Shown here piece by piece: positions 36,174-42,621 of a DNA stretch of 43,736 nt; the first letter of the stretch is position 1; each line of letters opens with the position of its first letter. Origin of the DNA: an uncultured Hyphomicrobiales bacterium (lineage in GTDB: Bacteria > Pseudomonadota > Alphaproteobacteria > Rhizobiales > Beijerinckiaceae); contig CAISZN010000249.1 of assembly GCA_903889985.1 (NCBI GenBank), positions 1-43,736 on the forward strand, written 5' to 3'. The position numbers were made by a program, and so were the translations under genes. The notes beneath the pieces were generated by a model. The model was not told the DNA's origin, made no database searches, and saw only the letters and a list, made by a program, of their open reading frames with translations.

Positions 36174-36522
36174 GCTGCATCGGGCCGCCGTCCGGGCCTG
36201 CGGTCTTGTCGATGATCAGTCCGAGGACTTTTGCCTTGCCCATAGTTGCGGCGACTGCGGCGGATGCAGAATTGGATTGGCGGGCGAAGGCCCGGTCTTC
36301 ATCGAGCTGCCTAGCGATGTCAGAGACGGTCACAGCGGCCTTCTCTGCCGCCTTACTCAAAATCTCCTCAATTCTACTCCGGACGCGCTCATTTGCGCTC
36401 AACCGGGCGGCGTTTGAACGGTGTTCGCTGTATCCTGCAATGACATAGGCCTCATCGGCCGTTTTGCCCTTGGCAAGCTCCTGAGCGAACCGTTCGTGTT
36501 TGGAATTGAGGATCACTGCCAT
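36121..36522 (-). CDS. terminase small subunit
   Basis: 'LNSKHERFAQELAKGKTADEAYVIAGYSEHRSNAARLSANERVRSRIEEIL' terS HTH signature; overlaps TerL. Confidence 0.85.
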   Translation of the reverse strand: MAVILNSKHERFAQELAKGKTADEAYVIAGYSEHRSNAARLSANERVRSRIEEILSKAAEKAAVTVSDIARQLDEDRAFARQSNSASAAVAATMGKAKVLGLIIDKTAGPDGGPMQHVHRIERVIIDPANPDA

Positions 36523-36576
36523 GACTGGTCATCGGTGAAGGCTGCGAGGATAGCCGCAGCGAGGAAGGCGAGGGCT

Positions 36577-36798
36577 TTAGCCACCATTCCGCAGTGCATC
36601 CGTGCGGAATGGGGCCAGCCGGGCGTCTGCTGCCTCTAGGGCGGCTTGCAGCGCCGGATTGGGTTCGGTCACGAGACCGAAGGTGTTTGGGATCTGCTTG
36701 GCGACAGCGCGGCGGACAAGGTCGTGGGATGAGACCAGCCGTGGGCGCACCGGGTTACAGCGGAAGCAGGTGCAGGCGTCTTGGTGTTCGTCCTGCAT
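36577..36798 (-). CDS. hypothetical protein
   Basis: MQDEHQDACTCFRCNPVRPRLVSSHDLVRRAVAKQIPN...; contains a C-x-C-x2-C cluster. Confidence 0.5.
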   Translation of the reverse strand: MQDEHQDACTCFRCNPVRPRLVSSHDLVRRAVAKQIPNTFGLVTEPNPALQAALEAADARLAPFRTDALRNGG

Positions 36799-36802
36799 GG
36801 GG

Positions 36803-36982
36803 TCAGTCCTTGACGATGCGCTTCCATCTTTTCCGGCAGGATGGCTCGGAGCATTGGACTTTGGCGCTTGCCTCGCCTTGGCGGCGGATGACGAAGACGG
36901 GCTTTTGCTCAGGGCAGATGCAGGGCGTGGATGCGATGGCGGTGTCTGAGGGCGTTGGGACGACCTGTGGCCTTGGGAGCAT
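36803..36982 (-). CDS. small zinc-ribbon-like protein (59 aa), absent from the ORF track
   Basis: Translated by eye: MLPRPQVVPTPSDTAIASTPCICPEQKPVFVIRRQGEASAKVQCSEPSCRKRWKRIVKD*; two Cys pairs. Confidence 0.6.
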   Translation of the reverse strand: MLPRPQVVPTPSDTAIASTPCICPEQKPVFVIRRQGEASAKVQCSEPSCRKRWKRIVKD

Positions 36983-36986
36983 CGGG

Positions 36987-37079
36987 TTATCCCGCGATCA
37001 GGATCAGGGAGGCCCAAATGAGGGCGAAGATGATGAAAAGCGTAGCGAGGCCGCGTGCGGCTTCAGGGTCGAGGTCCAT
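36987..37079 (-). CDS. 30-aa single-TM microprotein, absent from the ORF track
   Basis: MDLDPEAARGLATLFIIFALIWASLILIAG*; packed 5' of the zinc-ribbon ORF. Confidence 0.4.
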   Translation of the reverse strand: MDLDPEAARGLATLFIIFALIWASLILIAG

Positions 37080-37171
37080 GGGTATCAGCCGTCCGGTTGA
37101 GGGGCCCGGCATCTAGCGCCCGGCGCGTCCGCGAGGCGCGTCACTGGTCAGCCCAGCGGCTGAAACGGTAT

Positions 37172-37360
37172 TCAGGCGAGGGAAGCCTCGACCTCACGAT
37201 ATGGGACGCGGAGCTGGGCCGCGATGGCCGTCCGGGTTACCCCTCGCGCGTGCAGGCGACGGACTTCCGCCCGGCTTTCCTCGGAGATGATGATGGCCCG
37301 AGGCGTTGGCGCCCGAACCGCCGATTTCCGCCAGCTTTCGTGCTTCGAGTGAGCGCCCAT
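37172..37360 (-). CDS. small HTH-like protein
   Basis: 'ISEESRAEVRRLHARGVTRTAIAAQLRVPYREVEASLA' resembles a Hin/transposase-type HTH. Confidence 0.6.
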   Translation of the reverse strand: MGAHSKHESWRKSAVRAPTPRAIIISEESRAEVRRLHARGVTRTAIAAQLRVPYREVEASLA

Positions 37361-37375
37361 GGTGCCCCGCTGAAA

Positions 37376-37410
37376 CGAAAAAGCGCCCGAGAGGTGGTCC
37401 CTCCGGGCGC
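37376..37410 (-). terminator. rho-independent terminator
   Basis: Minus-strand GCGCCCG...CGGGCGC stem followed by TTTTTCG. Confidence 0.72.
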
Positions 37411-37459
37411 AATTCTGATAGTACGATCTCTGACGACGATGCCTAGACGCTCAAAATGA

Positions 37460-38053
37460 TCAAGCCATTTTATTGAGCCTACCATCCAGTTTTCCAAGCT
37501 CGGTGGAAATGATCCACAGCCCGTTGAGGACCCGAGGCACGTCGGCGTGGGGGGCTTCAAGCTCATCGAGGACAAGCAAGCTGATCCAGATCCACCCCGC
37601 GACCCCAACTTCGACCTCGATGCGCCGGCGGATGGTTTCGTCCTGCTTGCGCCAAGCGGCTAGGGCGGCCATGGACGGCCCTTCCCCGGTTCCGGGCGTC
37701 TCGGGTGGTGCATTGTGGACTTGGGCGCCCCAGCCCGCCCGCCACTTGTTTACGATGCCCAAATAGGAGATGGCCGCCCCATAGTAGATTTCCCGGCGGG
37801 CCTTGTCCTGCATGTTGCGGAGCAGGAACCGGCCGATAGGGCTTTCGATCATCTTGCTTTCGGCGTCGTTCATCTTTGAGGTGCCCAGGAACTCCCTGCG
37901 ATGGGGCTGGGACTGGACGATTGACATCACATCGTCCTGCTTCTCCCGCTCCATGGCGTTGAGTGCCGCGACGACGTTCGGGTTCTTGTTCGGGCGGTGA
38001 ATGCGGCCGTTGGGTTCACGAATGCCGGGCTTGCGCTTGGGACCGGGTGCCAT
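37460..38053 (-). CDS. hypothetical phage protein
   Basis: Internal ATG (MAPGPKRKPGIREPNGRIHRPNKNPNVV) of the supplied ORF. Confidence 0.65.
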   Translation of the reverse strand: MAPGPKRKPGIREPNGRIHRPNKNPNVVAALNAMEREKQDDVMSIVQSQPHRREFLGTSKMNDAESKMIESPIGRFLLRNMQDKARREIYYGAAISYLGIVNKWRAGWGAQVHNAPPETPGTGEGPSMAALAAWRKQDETIRRRIEVEVGVAGWIWISLLVLDELEAPHADVPRVLNGLWIISTELGKLDGRLNKMA

Positions 38054-38082
38054 GGGGTTCTCCCGCGATGATAGGTGGAACG

Positions 38083-38118
38083 CAAAAACACCGGACAACG
38101 CGGGCATCCCCGTCCGGT
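38083..38118 (-). terminator. rho-independent terminator
   Basis: Minus-strand ACCGGAC...GTCCGGT stem followed by GTTTTTG. Confidence 0.68.
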
Positions 38119-38146
38119 AAAACGCCATGATCTCTAAATGTGAGGA

Positions 38147-38845
38147 TCAGCGACCAAACCGCGCCCGCGCCTCCTGGAGCTTTACCATCGCCGTCAGAAG
38201 GTCGTCCTTGACTTTGGTGTATCCATTTCCGGCTGCGGCAACGATTTCACTTGCTTGGCGATAGGCATCTGAAAGCCTGTTTTCGATTACTTCGGCAGCC
38301 TTGATTGCAACCTCAGCCTGCTTCACCGCATCGGCCATTTCGCTGTCAAAAGCTGGCCCGAAAATTTCTTCACGAAGCTTAGACACCCATGCGCGCGGAA
38401 CACCCAAGTCTTTAGCCACCCGCTCGTCAGACCATCCCTTATCGTACCCGGTCCGCTCGTCGATATAGATCTCGTTCAGCTTGGCGACGACGATCCGGCT
38501 ATCTTCCCGGCTCATTTCACGAGGAGGTTCGGCGGTGACCTTTGGGGCTTGCTCTGGGGTCATGATGATCAATCCTGCTTTACTGAATGCACCAGCAATC
38601 GGTTCAACTTTGCGCTTGCTGGCCTTTTTTATGCAGGCCGGGCACAAGTCCCCTTTTGGCGATGTCCCGACTTCCCATCCCCTCTCTGTGAACTTCTTGC
38701 GCACCATTTCTGGCGGGAGGTTGCCAGCGTGCCCCGCTGCAACAACGGAATCTGCGGTGCGGCACATTGAGCACTTCAGTTCATAACCGGGCTTTTTTGC
38801 GCCTGGCCCGTAGCCAACTCCTGTGCGATCAAAAAAACGTGCCAT
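38147..38845 (-). CDS. zinc-finger plus HTH-like protein
   Basis: 'ELKCSMCRTADS...KGDLCPACIKKASKRK' Cys pairs; 'SDERVAKDLGVPRAWVSKLREEIFG' HTH-like. Confidence 0.65.
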   Translation of the reverse strand: MARFFDRTGVGYGPGAKKPGYELKCSMCRTADSVVAAGHAGNLPPEMVRKKFTERGWEVGTSPKGDLCPACIKKASKRKVEPIAGAFSKAGLIIMTPEQAPKVTAEPPREMSREDSRIVVAKLNEIYIDERTGYDKGWSDERVAKDLGVPRAWVSKLREEIFGPAFDSEMADAVKQAEVAIKAAEVIENRLSDAYRQASEIVAAAGNGYTKVKDDLLTAMVKLQEARARFGR

Positions 38846-38874
38846 GATTGCGCCCTCTTTTTTTAATTGAAAAT

Positions 38875-39828
38875 TCATGCGGCCACCCCTTCCCGCCTGC
38901 GATAGAACCCGAGCTTGCCCGTTGACGGATGCTTGCAGACCAACTGCCGGGTGAGAGACCCTTTGGGGCCATCCATAGCCTGCGTAAACTCTTCTGTGCC
39001 TTCCTCGATAAATGTTAGCCCAGTTGCCGGTTTCTCGCCGGTATCCGCGTGACGGGTGGGGTCTTGGATGATCTTCGCCATGAATGCCCACACGCGGGGC
39101 GGTTGCTGGCCACGTTCGCGCATCAGCTTGGCCTGCGTCCGCATCAGCGGCAGGATGCGATCATCAAGATCGACGCCAGACTGGACGAGATCCACGATTG
39201 CGCTGATGCCATCGGTCGCCTGCCAGCCGGTGGCTTCCCGGCATCGCCGTTCCAATTCCAAAACATCGAATGCAGTCGCCGCCGCAGGATCGTAGGGCGG
39301 CGGCGGATTATCTTTCTTTAAGGATATGTCCCGTCCCGTCCCGTCCCGTCTATGGGACCTCGTTACGTCGCACGTCTCGTCATCGTTACGGTCATCGTTA
39401 CGGTCGTCTGACGGTGACGTTGGTGGATCGTCATGATGTGGCTTTTTACGGCGGGCCTCCGTCGCCTTAGCGGTTCGCTCCTTGCGCTCGGCCTTGCGCT
39501 GGGCAGCGCGCAGGACGTCTTCGCAGAGCGTCTTGTGATACAAACGGCCGTCCGAGCATTCAACAAAGCCGCGCATGGCCATTGCCCGGACCTTCTTCCA
39601 CTTCGCTCCTGCGCCTGAGAAGGCCGCCAGCACCTTGTCATCGTTTGGGAGCGATCCAGGTGGCGTTTGGGTCCAGGCGCGGCACCAGAGCGACATCGCA
39701 GCCTTGAATTCGTCGCCTGACGAAACGGCCCACAGTTCAGACGAGAGTAGCTGCTGCACGTTCATCATGAAGCAGTCAAATCCACTGATGTCGGTATCAG
39801 CGGGAACAAATGGGTCTGGCTTGCTCAT
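38875..39828 (-). CDS. DUF1376/YdaU-like replication-associated protein
   Basis: 'MSKPDPFVPADTDISGFDCFMMNVQQLLSSELWAVSSGDEFKAAMSLWCRAWTQTPPGSLPNDDKVLAAFSG'. Confidence 0.78.
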   Translation of the reverse strand: MSKPDPFVPADTDISGFDCFMMNVQQLLSSELWAVSSGDEFKAAMSLWCRAWTQTPPGSLPNDDKVLAAFSGAGAKWKKVRAMAMRGFVECSDGRLYHKTLCEDVLRAAQRKAERKERTAKATEARRKKPHHDDPPTSPSDDRNDDRNDDETCDVTRSHRRDGTGRDISLKKDNPPPPYDPAAATAFDVLELERRCREATGWQATDGISAIVDLVQSGVDLDDRILPLMRTQAKLMRERGQQPPRVWAFMAKIIQDPTRHADTGEKPATGLTFIEEGTEEFTQAMDGPKGSLTRQLVCKHPSTGKLGFYRRREGVAA

Positions 39829-40016
39829 GCCGCTGCCTTCCTTTCCATCGCCGCGACCACCCAAAGAGTGACCGCGAGCTTCATCTGGTATCTTTCAATC
39901 TCATGGTCAGGGCGCCTCTTCGGCCCGGACGAAAAGCGGTTGAGCCAATCCTAAAAACCAAGCGCAATCAGGCGCATTTCCGTGATCGCGATCTCTAGGG
40001 TGATTGGCCCGGCCAT
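39825..40016 (-). pseudogene. small ORF interrupted by one in-frame amber codon (TAG 39951-39953)
   Basis: MAGPITLEIAITEMRLIALGF*DWLNRFSSGPKRRPDHEIERYQMKLAVTLWVVAAMERKAAA*; both halves are in the same frame and the final stop overlaps the next start (ATGA). Confidence 0.5.
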
Positions 40017-40018
40017 GG

Positions 40019-40663
40019 TTACGCGGCCGTATCAGCCGCGCGTGGACGGCGGATCGTTCCACGGCAGCACTCGGCAGCAAGGTACTTGTTGAACGGTGTC
40101 GGCTGGACCTTGCCCTCTTTCAGAAGGCGCTCGTGCTTCGCGGCACCGTGAATGATGGTCGAGTGATCACGACCCCCACATTGCCGACCGATCTCTGGGT
40201 ACGAATACCGGCCCAGTCCTTTCAGCAGATGATAAGTCTCATGTCTGGCCTGGACGAAGATTTGGCTACGACGAGGGCCTATCAGGTCATCCTTTTTTAT
40301 ATTCCGAAGGGCACAGATGTATTTGATGATCTCGCGGACGTTCATCTCATTGAACGATTCCGGCACGAAATGTGCCTCGCCATCCGGCGCGAACTCTGAT
40401 GCCACGAAAAGGAAGTCCCGCACCCGAGGGGATACCGTTCCTTTCGGCGCACCTATGACCTGCGTCTGTTCCTGCGGAACACCTATGTTGCGAAACACCG
40501 GCTCGCTGAAATTGACCGCTGGGCCGTTGTCAACCTTTGCGGGGCGATCTGGCACCTGCCGGACATCCCTGGCGGCGGCGGCCATACGCTCCCGGCGTTC
40601 CTTGGCCCTCTGCTGCCAATTGTCCGGCGTCCACCCGTCGTTGATTGCCTCAACCATGCTCAT
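40019..40663 (-). CDS. DnaA domain IV-like replication initiator
   Basis: 'ARHETYHLLKGLGRYSYPEIGRQCGGRDHSTIIHGAAKHERLL' closely resembles the DnaA C-terminal HTH signature (GGRDHTTV.H); no AAA+ domain. Confidence 0.85.
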   Translation of the reverse strand: MSMVEAINDGWTPDNWQQRAKERRERMAAAARDVRQVPDRPAKVDNGPAVNFSEPVFRNIGVPQEQTQVIGAPKGTVSPRVRDFLFVASEFAPDGEAHFVPESFNEMNVREIIKYICALRNIKKDDLIGPRRSQIFVQARHETYHLLKGLGRYSYPEIGRQCGGRDHSTIIHGAAKHERLLKEGKVQPTPFNKYLAAECCRGTIRRPRAADTAA

Positions 40664-40847
40664 GATTATTCCCCCTTGACGCTTCACGAATGGAACTTAG
40701 GACGTTGTAAACGGTTGATTCCCTGACGCCGACAAAGCGGGAAATCTCAATAGTGTCGTACCTGCGCCGCCACATGGATCGGATGGTGATGACCTGCTGT
40801 TCGGTGAGGTAAGGAAAAGGATTGGAAGGAACTGCGGCGAGGCTCAT
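40650..40847 (-). CDS. small HTH protein
   Basis: 'YLTEQQVITIRSMWRRRYDTIEISRFVGVRESTVYNVLSSIREA'; internal ATG of the supplied ORF. Confidence 0.7.
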   Translation of the reverse strand: MSLAAVPSNPFPYLTEQQVITIRSMWRRRYDTIEISRFVGVRESTVYNVLSSIREASRGNNHEHG

Positions 40848-40990
40848 GCGTCCCTCCAGCAATGCGGGGCCTGCATCAGCACAGACCAGTGCGAGTGGGG
40901 CGGTGACAATGGACTTACGACCCACCATCCAGCACGATGCCATCGGTCAATGTCTTGATGGCGAATGAAACGATAAATGCCATCCATCAT
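40844..40990 (-). CDS. 48-aa hypothetical protein, absent from the ORF track
   Basis: [48 protein letters not shown]; start overlaps the GapR-like stop and stop overlaps the next ATG. Confidence 0.6.
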   Translation of the reverse strand: MMDGIYRFIRHQDIDRWHRAGWWVVSPLSPPHSHWSVLMQAPHCWRDA

Positions 40991-41271
40991 GCGAAGGCCC
41001 TCGCAACAGCAGATTGGCCAAGGGGGGTGTCCGCCAAGTCACCAAGCTGTTTCAAATAGACTTCTAAAAGTTGTTCTTCCTCTATGCGCTTCTGCCGGTC
41101 CATGCGGCGCATCGAAACGACCTTGCGCATAATCTTAGTGTCGTACCCAAAGGCCTTTGCCTCAGCAAAGACCTCCTTAATATCATCTGCGATGCCGCGC
41201 TTTTCCTCTTCGAGGCGCTCGATGCGTTCGATAAAAGCTCTTAGCTGACTATTATTTTTGATCTCTGGCAT
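40987..41271 (-). CDS. GapR-like (DUF2312) nucleoid-associated protein
   Basis: '[68 protein letters not shown]' matches the GapR/DUF2312 family. Confidence 0.9.
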   Translation of the reverse strand: MPEIKNNSQLRAFIERIERLEEEKRGIADDIKEVFAEAKAFGYDTKIMRKVVSMRRMDRQKRIEEEQLLEVYLKQLGDLADTPLGQSAVARAFA

Positions 41272-41314
41272 CCTCGCCTCCTACTTAATCCACGGGGCAA
41301 CCCACCCGGCAAAA

Positions 41315-41656
41315 TCAGCTAAGTGATGCGTTGCCCGAATTATTCGGCGAGCAATGTATGTCCTCGCCCGCCTGCCCCATGCGCGCGATATGCGCTTCGA
41401 GTTGTTCCAACCTTGCGCGAAGCTCTGCATATTCTGACTTGGCCTCTTCCTCTTGCTGAACACGCGCTACACGCCGCAGTTCATCGAGTTCTTCTGCCCA
41501 TACATGGCAGCGATCCAATCCATAGAAGAGTTCGCGGACCCGGTTAAAAGAGAGCTTGCTCACGCGCATTGCCGCCCGGCGGATGCGCTCTTTGCTAGAT
41601 CCTCTTTCGCCCGCTATGCCCTGCACGAGCATCTGGGCCTCGGCCAACGCGCTCAT
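41315..41656 (-). CDS. hypothetical coiled-coil protein
   Basis: MSALAEAQMLVQGIAGERGSSKERIRRAAMRVSKLS...; internal ATG of the supplied ORF. Confidence 0.6.
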   Translation of the reverse strand: MSALAEAQMLVQGIAGERGSSKERIRRAAMRVSKLSFNRVRELFYGLDRCHVWAEELDELRRVARVQQEEEAKSEYAELRARLEQLEAHIARMGQAGEDIHCSPNNSGNASLS

Positions 41657-41696
41657 TGAACTGCTACGCTCCAACGACCTGTTGCACACTTGCAAA

Positions 41697-41727
41697 CTCC
41701 TTCGTGGCTTACTCAGACACGAAGGAG
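41697..41727 (+). promoter_or_regulatory. perfect inverted repeat containing a Shine-Dalgarno-like AAGGAG
   Basis: CTCCTTCGTG (41697-41706) / CACGAAGGAG (41718-41727), 11-nt loop, upstream of ATG 41740. Confidence 0.7.
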
Positions 41728-41739
41728 ACGCGCACTTAC

Positions 41740-41964
41740 ATGCAGGCACCAGACGAAGACGACTTCAGCACCATCGGCTTGGCAGCGTGGAAGGTGCTGA
41801 AGCTCGTCAACGCGAAAAGGAAAGGGCGGGAGGCGCGCGCGGCGAACGCACAGCCTCCCGCAGTTCCCGCCGATAGGGAGGAAAGAAACTCGGCGGAGAT
41901 GAATTCAGATGCAGCAGCGGAAGTGTGCCCCCGCGAAACGCTGCGCGCAGGGCGGCGGGACTGA
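41740..41964 (+). CDS. hypothetical protein
   Basis: MQAPDEDDFSTIGLAAWKVLKLVNAKRKGREARAANAQ...; AAGGAG upstream; terminator-like hairpin at its 3' end. Confidence 0.5.
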   Translation: MQAPDEDDFSTIGLAAWKVLKLVNAKRKGREARAANAQPPAVPADREERNSAEMNSDAAAEVCPRETLRAGRRD

Positions 41965-41990
41965 GTATTGCGTGTCCCGCCGCTCATTTT
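41952..41990 (+). terminator. terminator-like hairpin
   Basis: GCGGCGGGAC (41952-41961) / GTCCCGCCGC (41974-41983), followed by TCATTTT. Confidence 0.5.
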
Positions 41991-42376
41991 GCGGCCCCTT
42001 CGACAGAGGCAACAGGAGAAGTTAGGCTTTCCATGGGAATGATTAGGAAAGACTTGCCATGGAAGCCAAAGGAACCGCCCTCACTGCTGCACTGTTCTGC
42101 AAGGCCTACTTCTCGCTCTGCGAAAAGTTCATTGCGCTTGCGGAGCCGATCCCCGGCTTCCGAAACTACTTCGATGAGATAGCGGCGCAGATCATCCTTG
42201 AGATCAAAAATACGCCAATAGACGGAGCCACTTTCGAGGATGAAGCCGACAGTATCAGGAGCGCCGTCGAACAACTTGAGAAGCAGTTCAACCATTGGCG
42301 TGATCGGCTCACGGCTCTCAAAGATGGAGACCCGCCCATCAGTCTTGACGGAGATAATTGAATTGCGGCCGGTCAC
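41984..42376 (-). CDS. hypothetical early protein (GTG start), antisense to 42059..42361
   Basis: GTG start overlaps the Cro-like stop (GTGA), upstream GAGG; operon continuity. Confidence 0.5.
   Translation of the reverse strand: MTGRNSIISVKTDGRVSIFESREPITPMVELLLKLFDGAPDTVGFILESGSVYWRIFDLKDDLRRYLIEVVSEAGDRLRKRNELFAEREVGLAEQCSSEGGSFGFHGKSFLIIPMESLTSPVASVEGAAK
42059..42361 (+). CDS. hypothetical protein, antisense to 41984..42376
   Basis: 100-aa protein-like ORF with AGGAAAG 8 nt upstream of ATG and G/C-rich third positions. Confidence 0.45.
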   Translation: MEAKGTALTAALFCKAYFSLCEKFIALAEPIPGFRNYFDEIAAQIILEIKNTPIDGATFEDEADSIRSAVEQLEKQFNHWRDRLTALKDGDPPISLDGDN

Positions 42377-42597
42377 GCCGCCACCTCAGACTTGGAGGGG
42401 TGAGGTGCGTCGTCATCAAGGAAATCGTTTGGAGTAACTTGCCCATCCGTTTCACGGACAATCGACCGCATCTCAGCCGGGCGCGGCACACGTTCCCCGC
42501 GCACATAGCGCGTGACAGCGACTTGGCTTACCCCAATGCGACGAGCGAACTCCGCATGGGTAAGGTTGGTGTCTTTGATGAACTGAGCGAGCTTCAT
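42373..42597 (-). CDS. Cro-like HTH regulator
   Basis: 'MKLAQFIKDTNLTHAEFARRIGVSQVAVTRYVRGERVPRPAEMRSIVRETDGQVTPNDFL'; divergent from the CI-like gene. Confidence 0.85.
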   Translation of the reverse strand: MKLAQFIKDTNLTHAEFARRIGVSQVAVTRYVRGERVPRPAEMRSIVRETDGQVTPNDFLDDDAPHPSKSEVAA

Positions 42598-42608
42598 AAT
42601 CCATGAAA

Positions 42609-42621
42609 TACCAAAATGGAT
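42609..42621. promoter_or_regulatory. operator-like site 1 TACCAAAATGGAT
   Basis: Shares TACCAAAATGG with the two neighbouring sites. Confidence 0.7.

Noticed and set aside
39951-39953. Genome-wide amber recoding by the phage
   Set aside because: TAG is used as a normal stop elsewhere (e.g. the chaperone) and I saw only one internal TAG candidate; no suppressor tRNA was seen.
41281-41463. 60-aa basic minus-strand ORF
   Set aside because: Overlaps 41315..41656 in another frame and lacks a convincing start signal.
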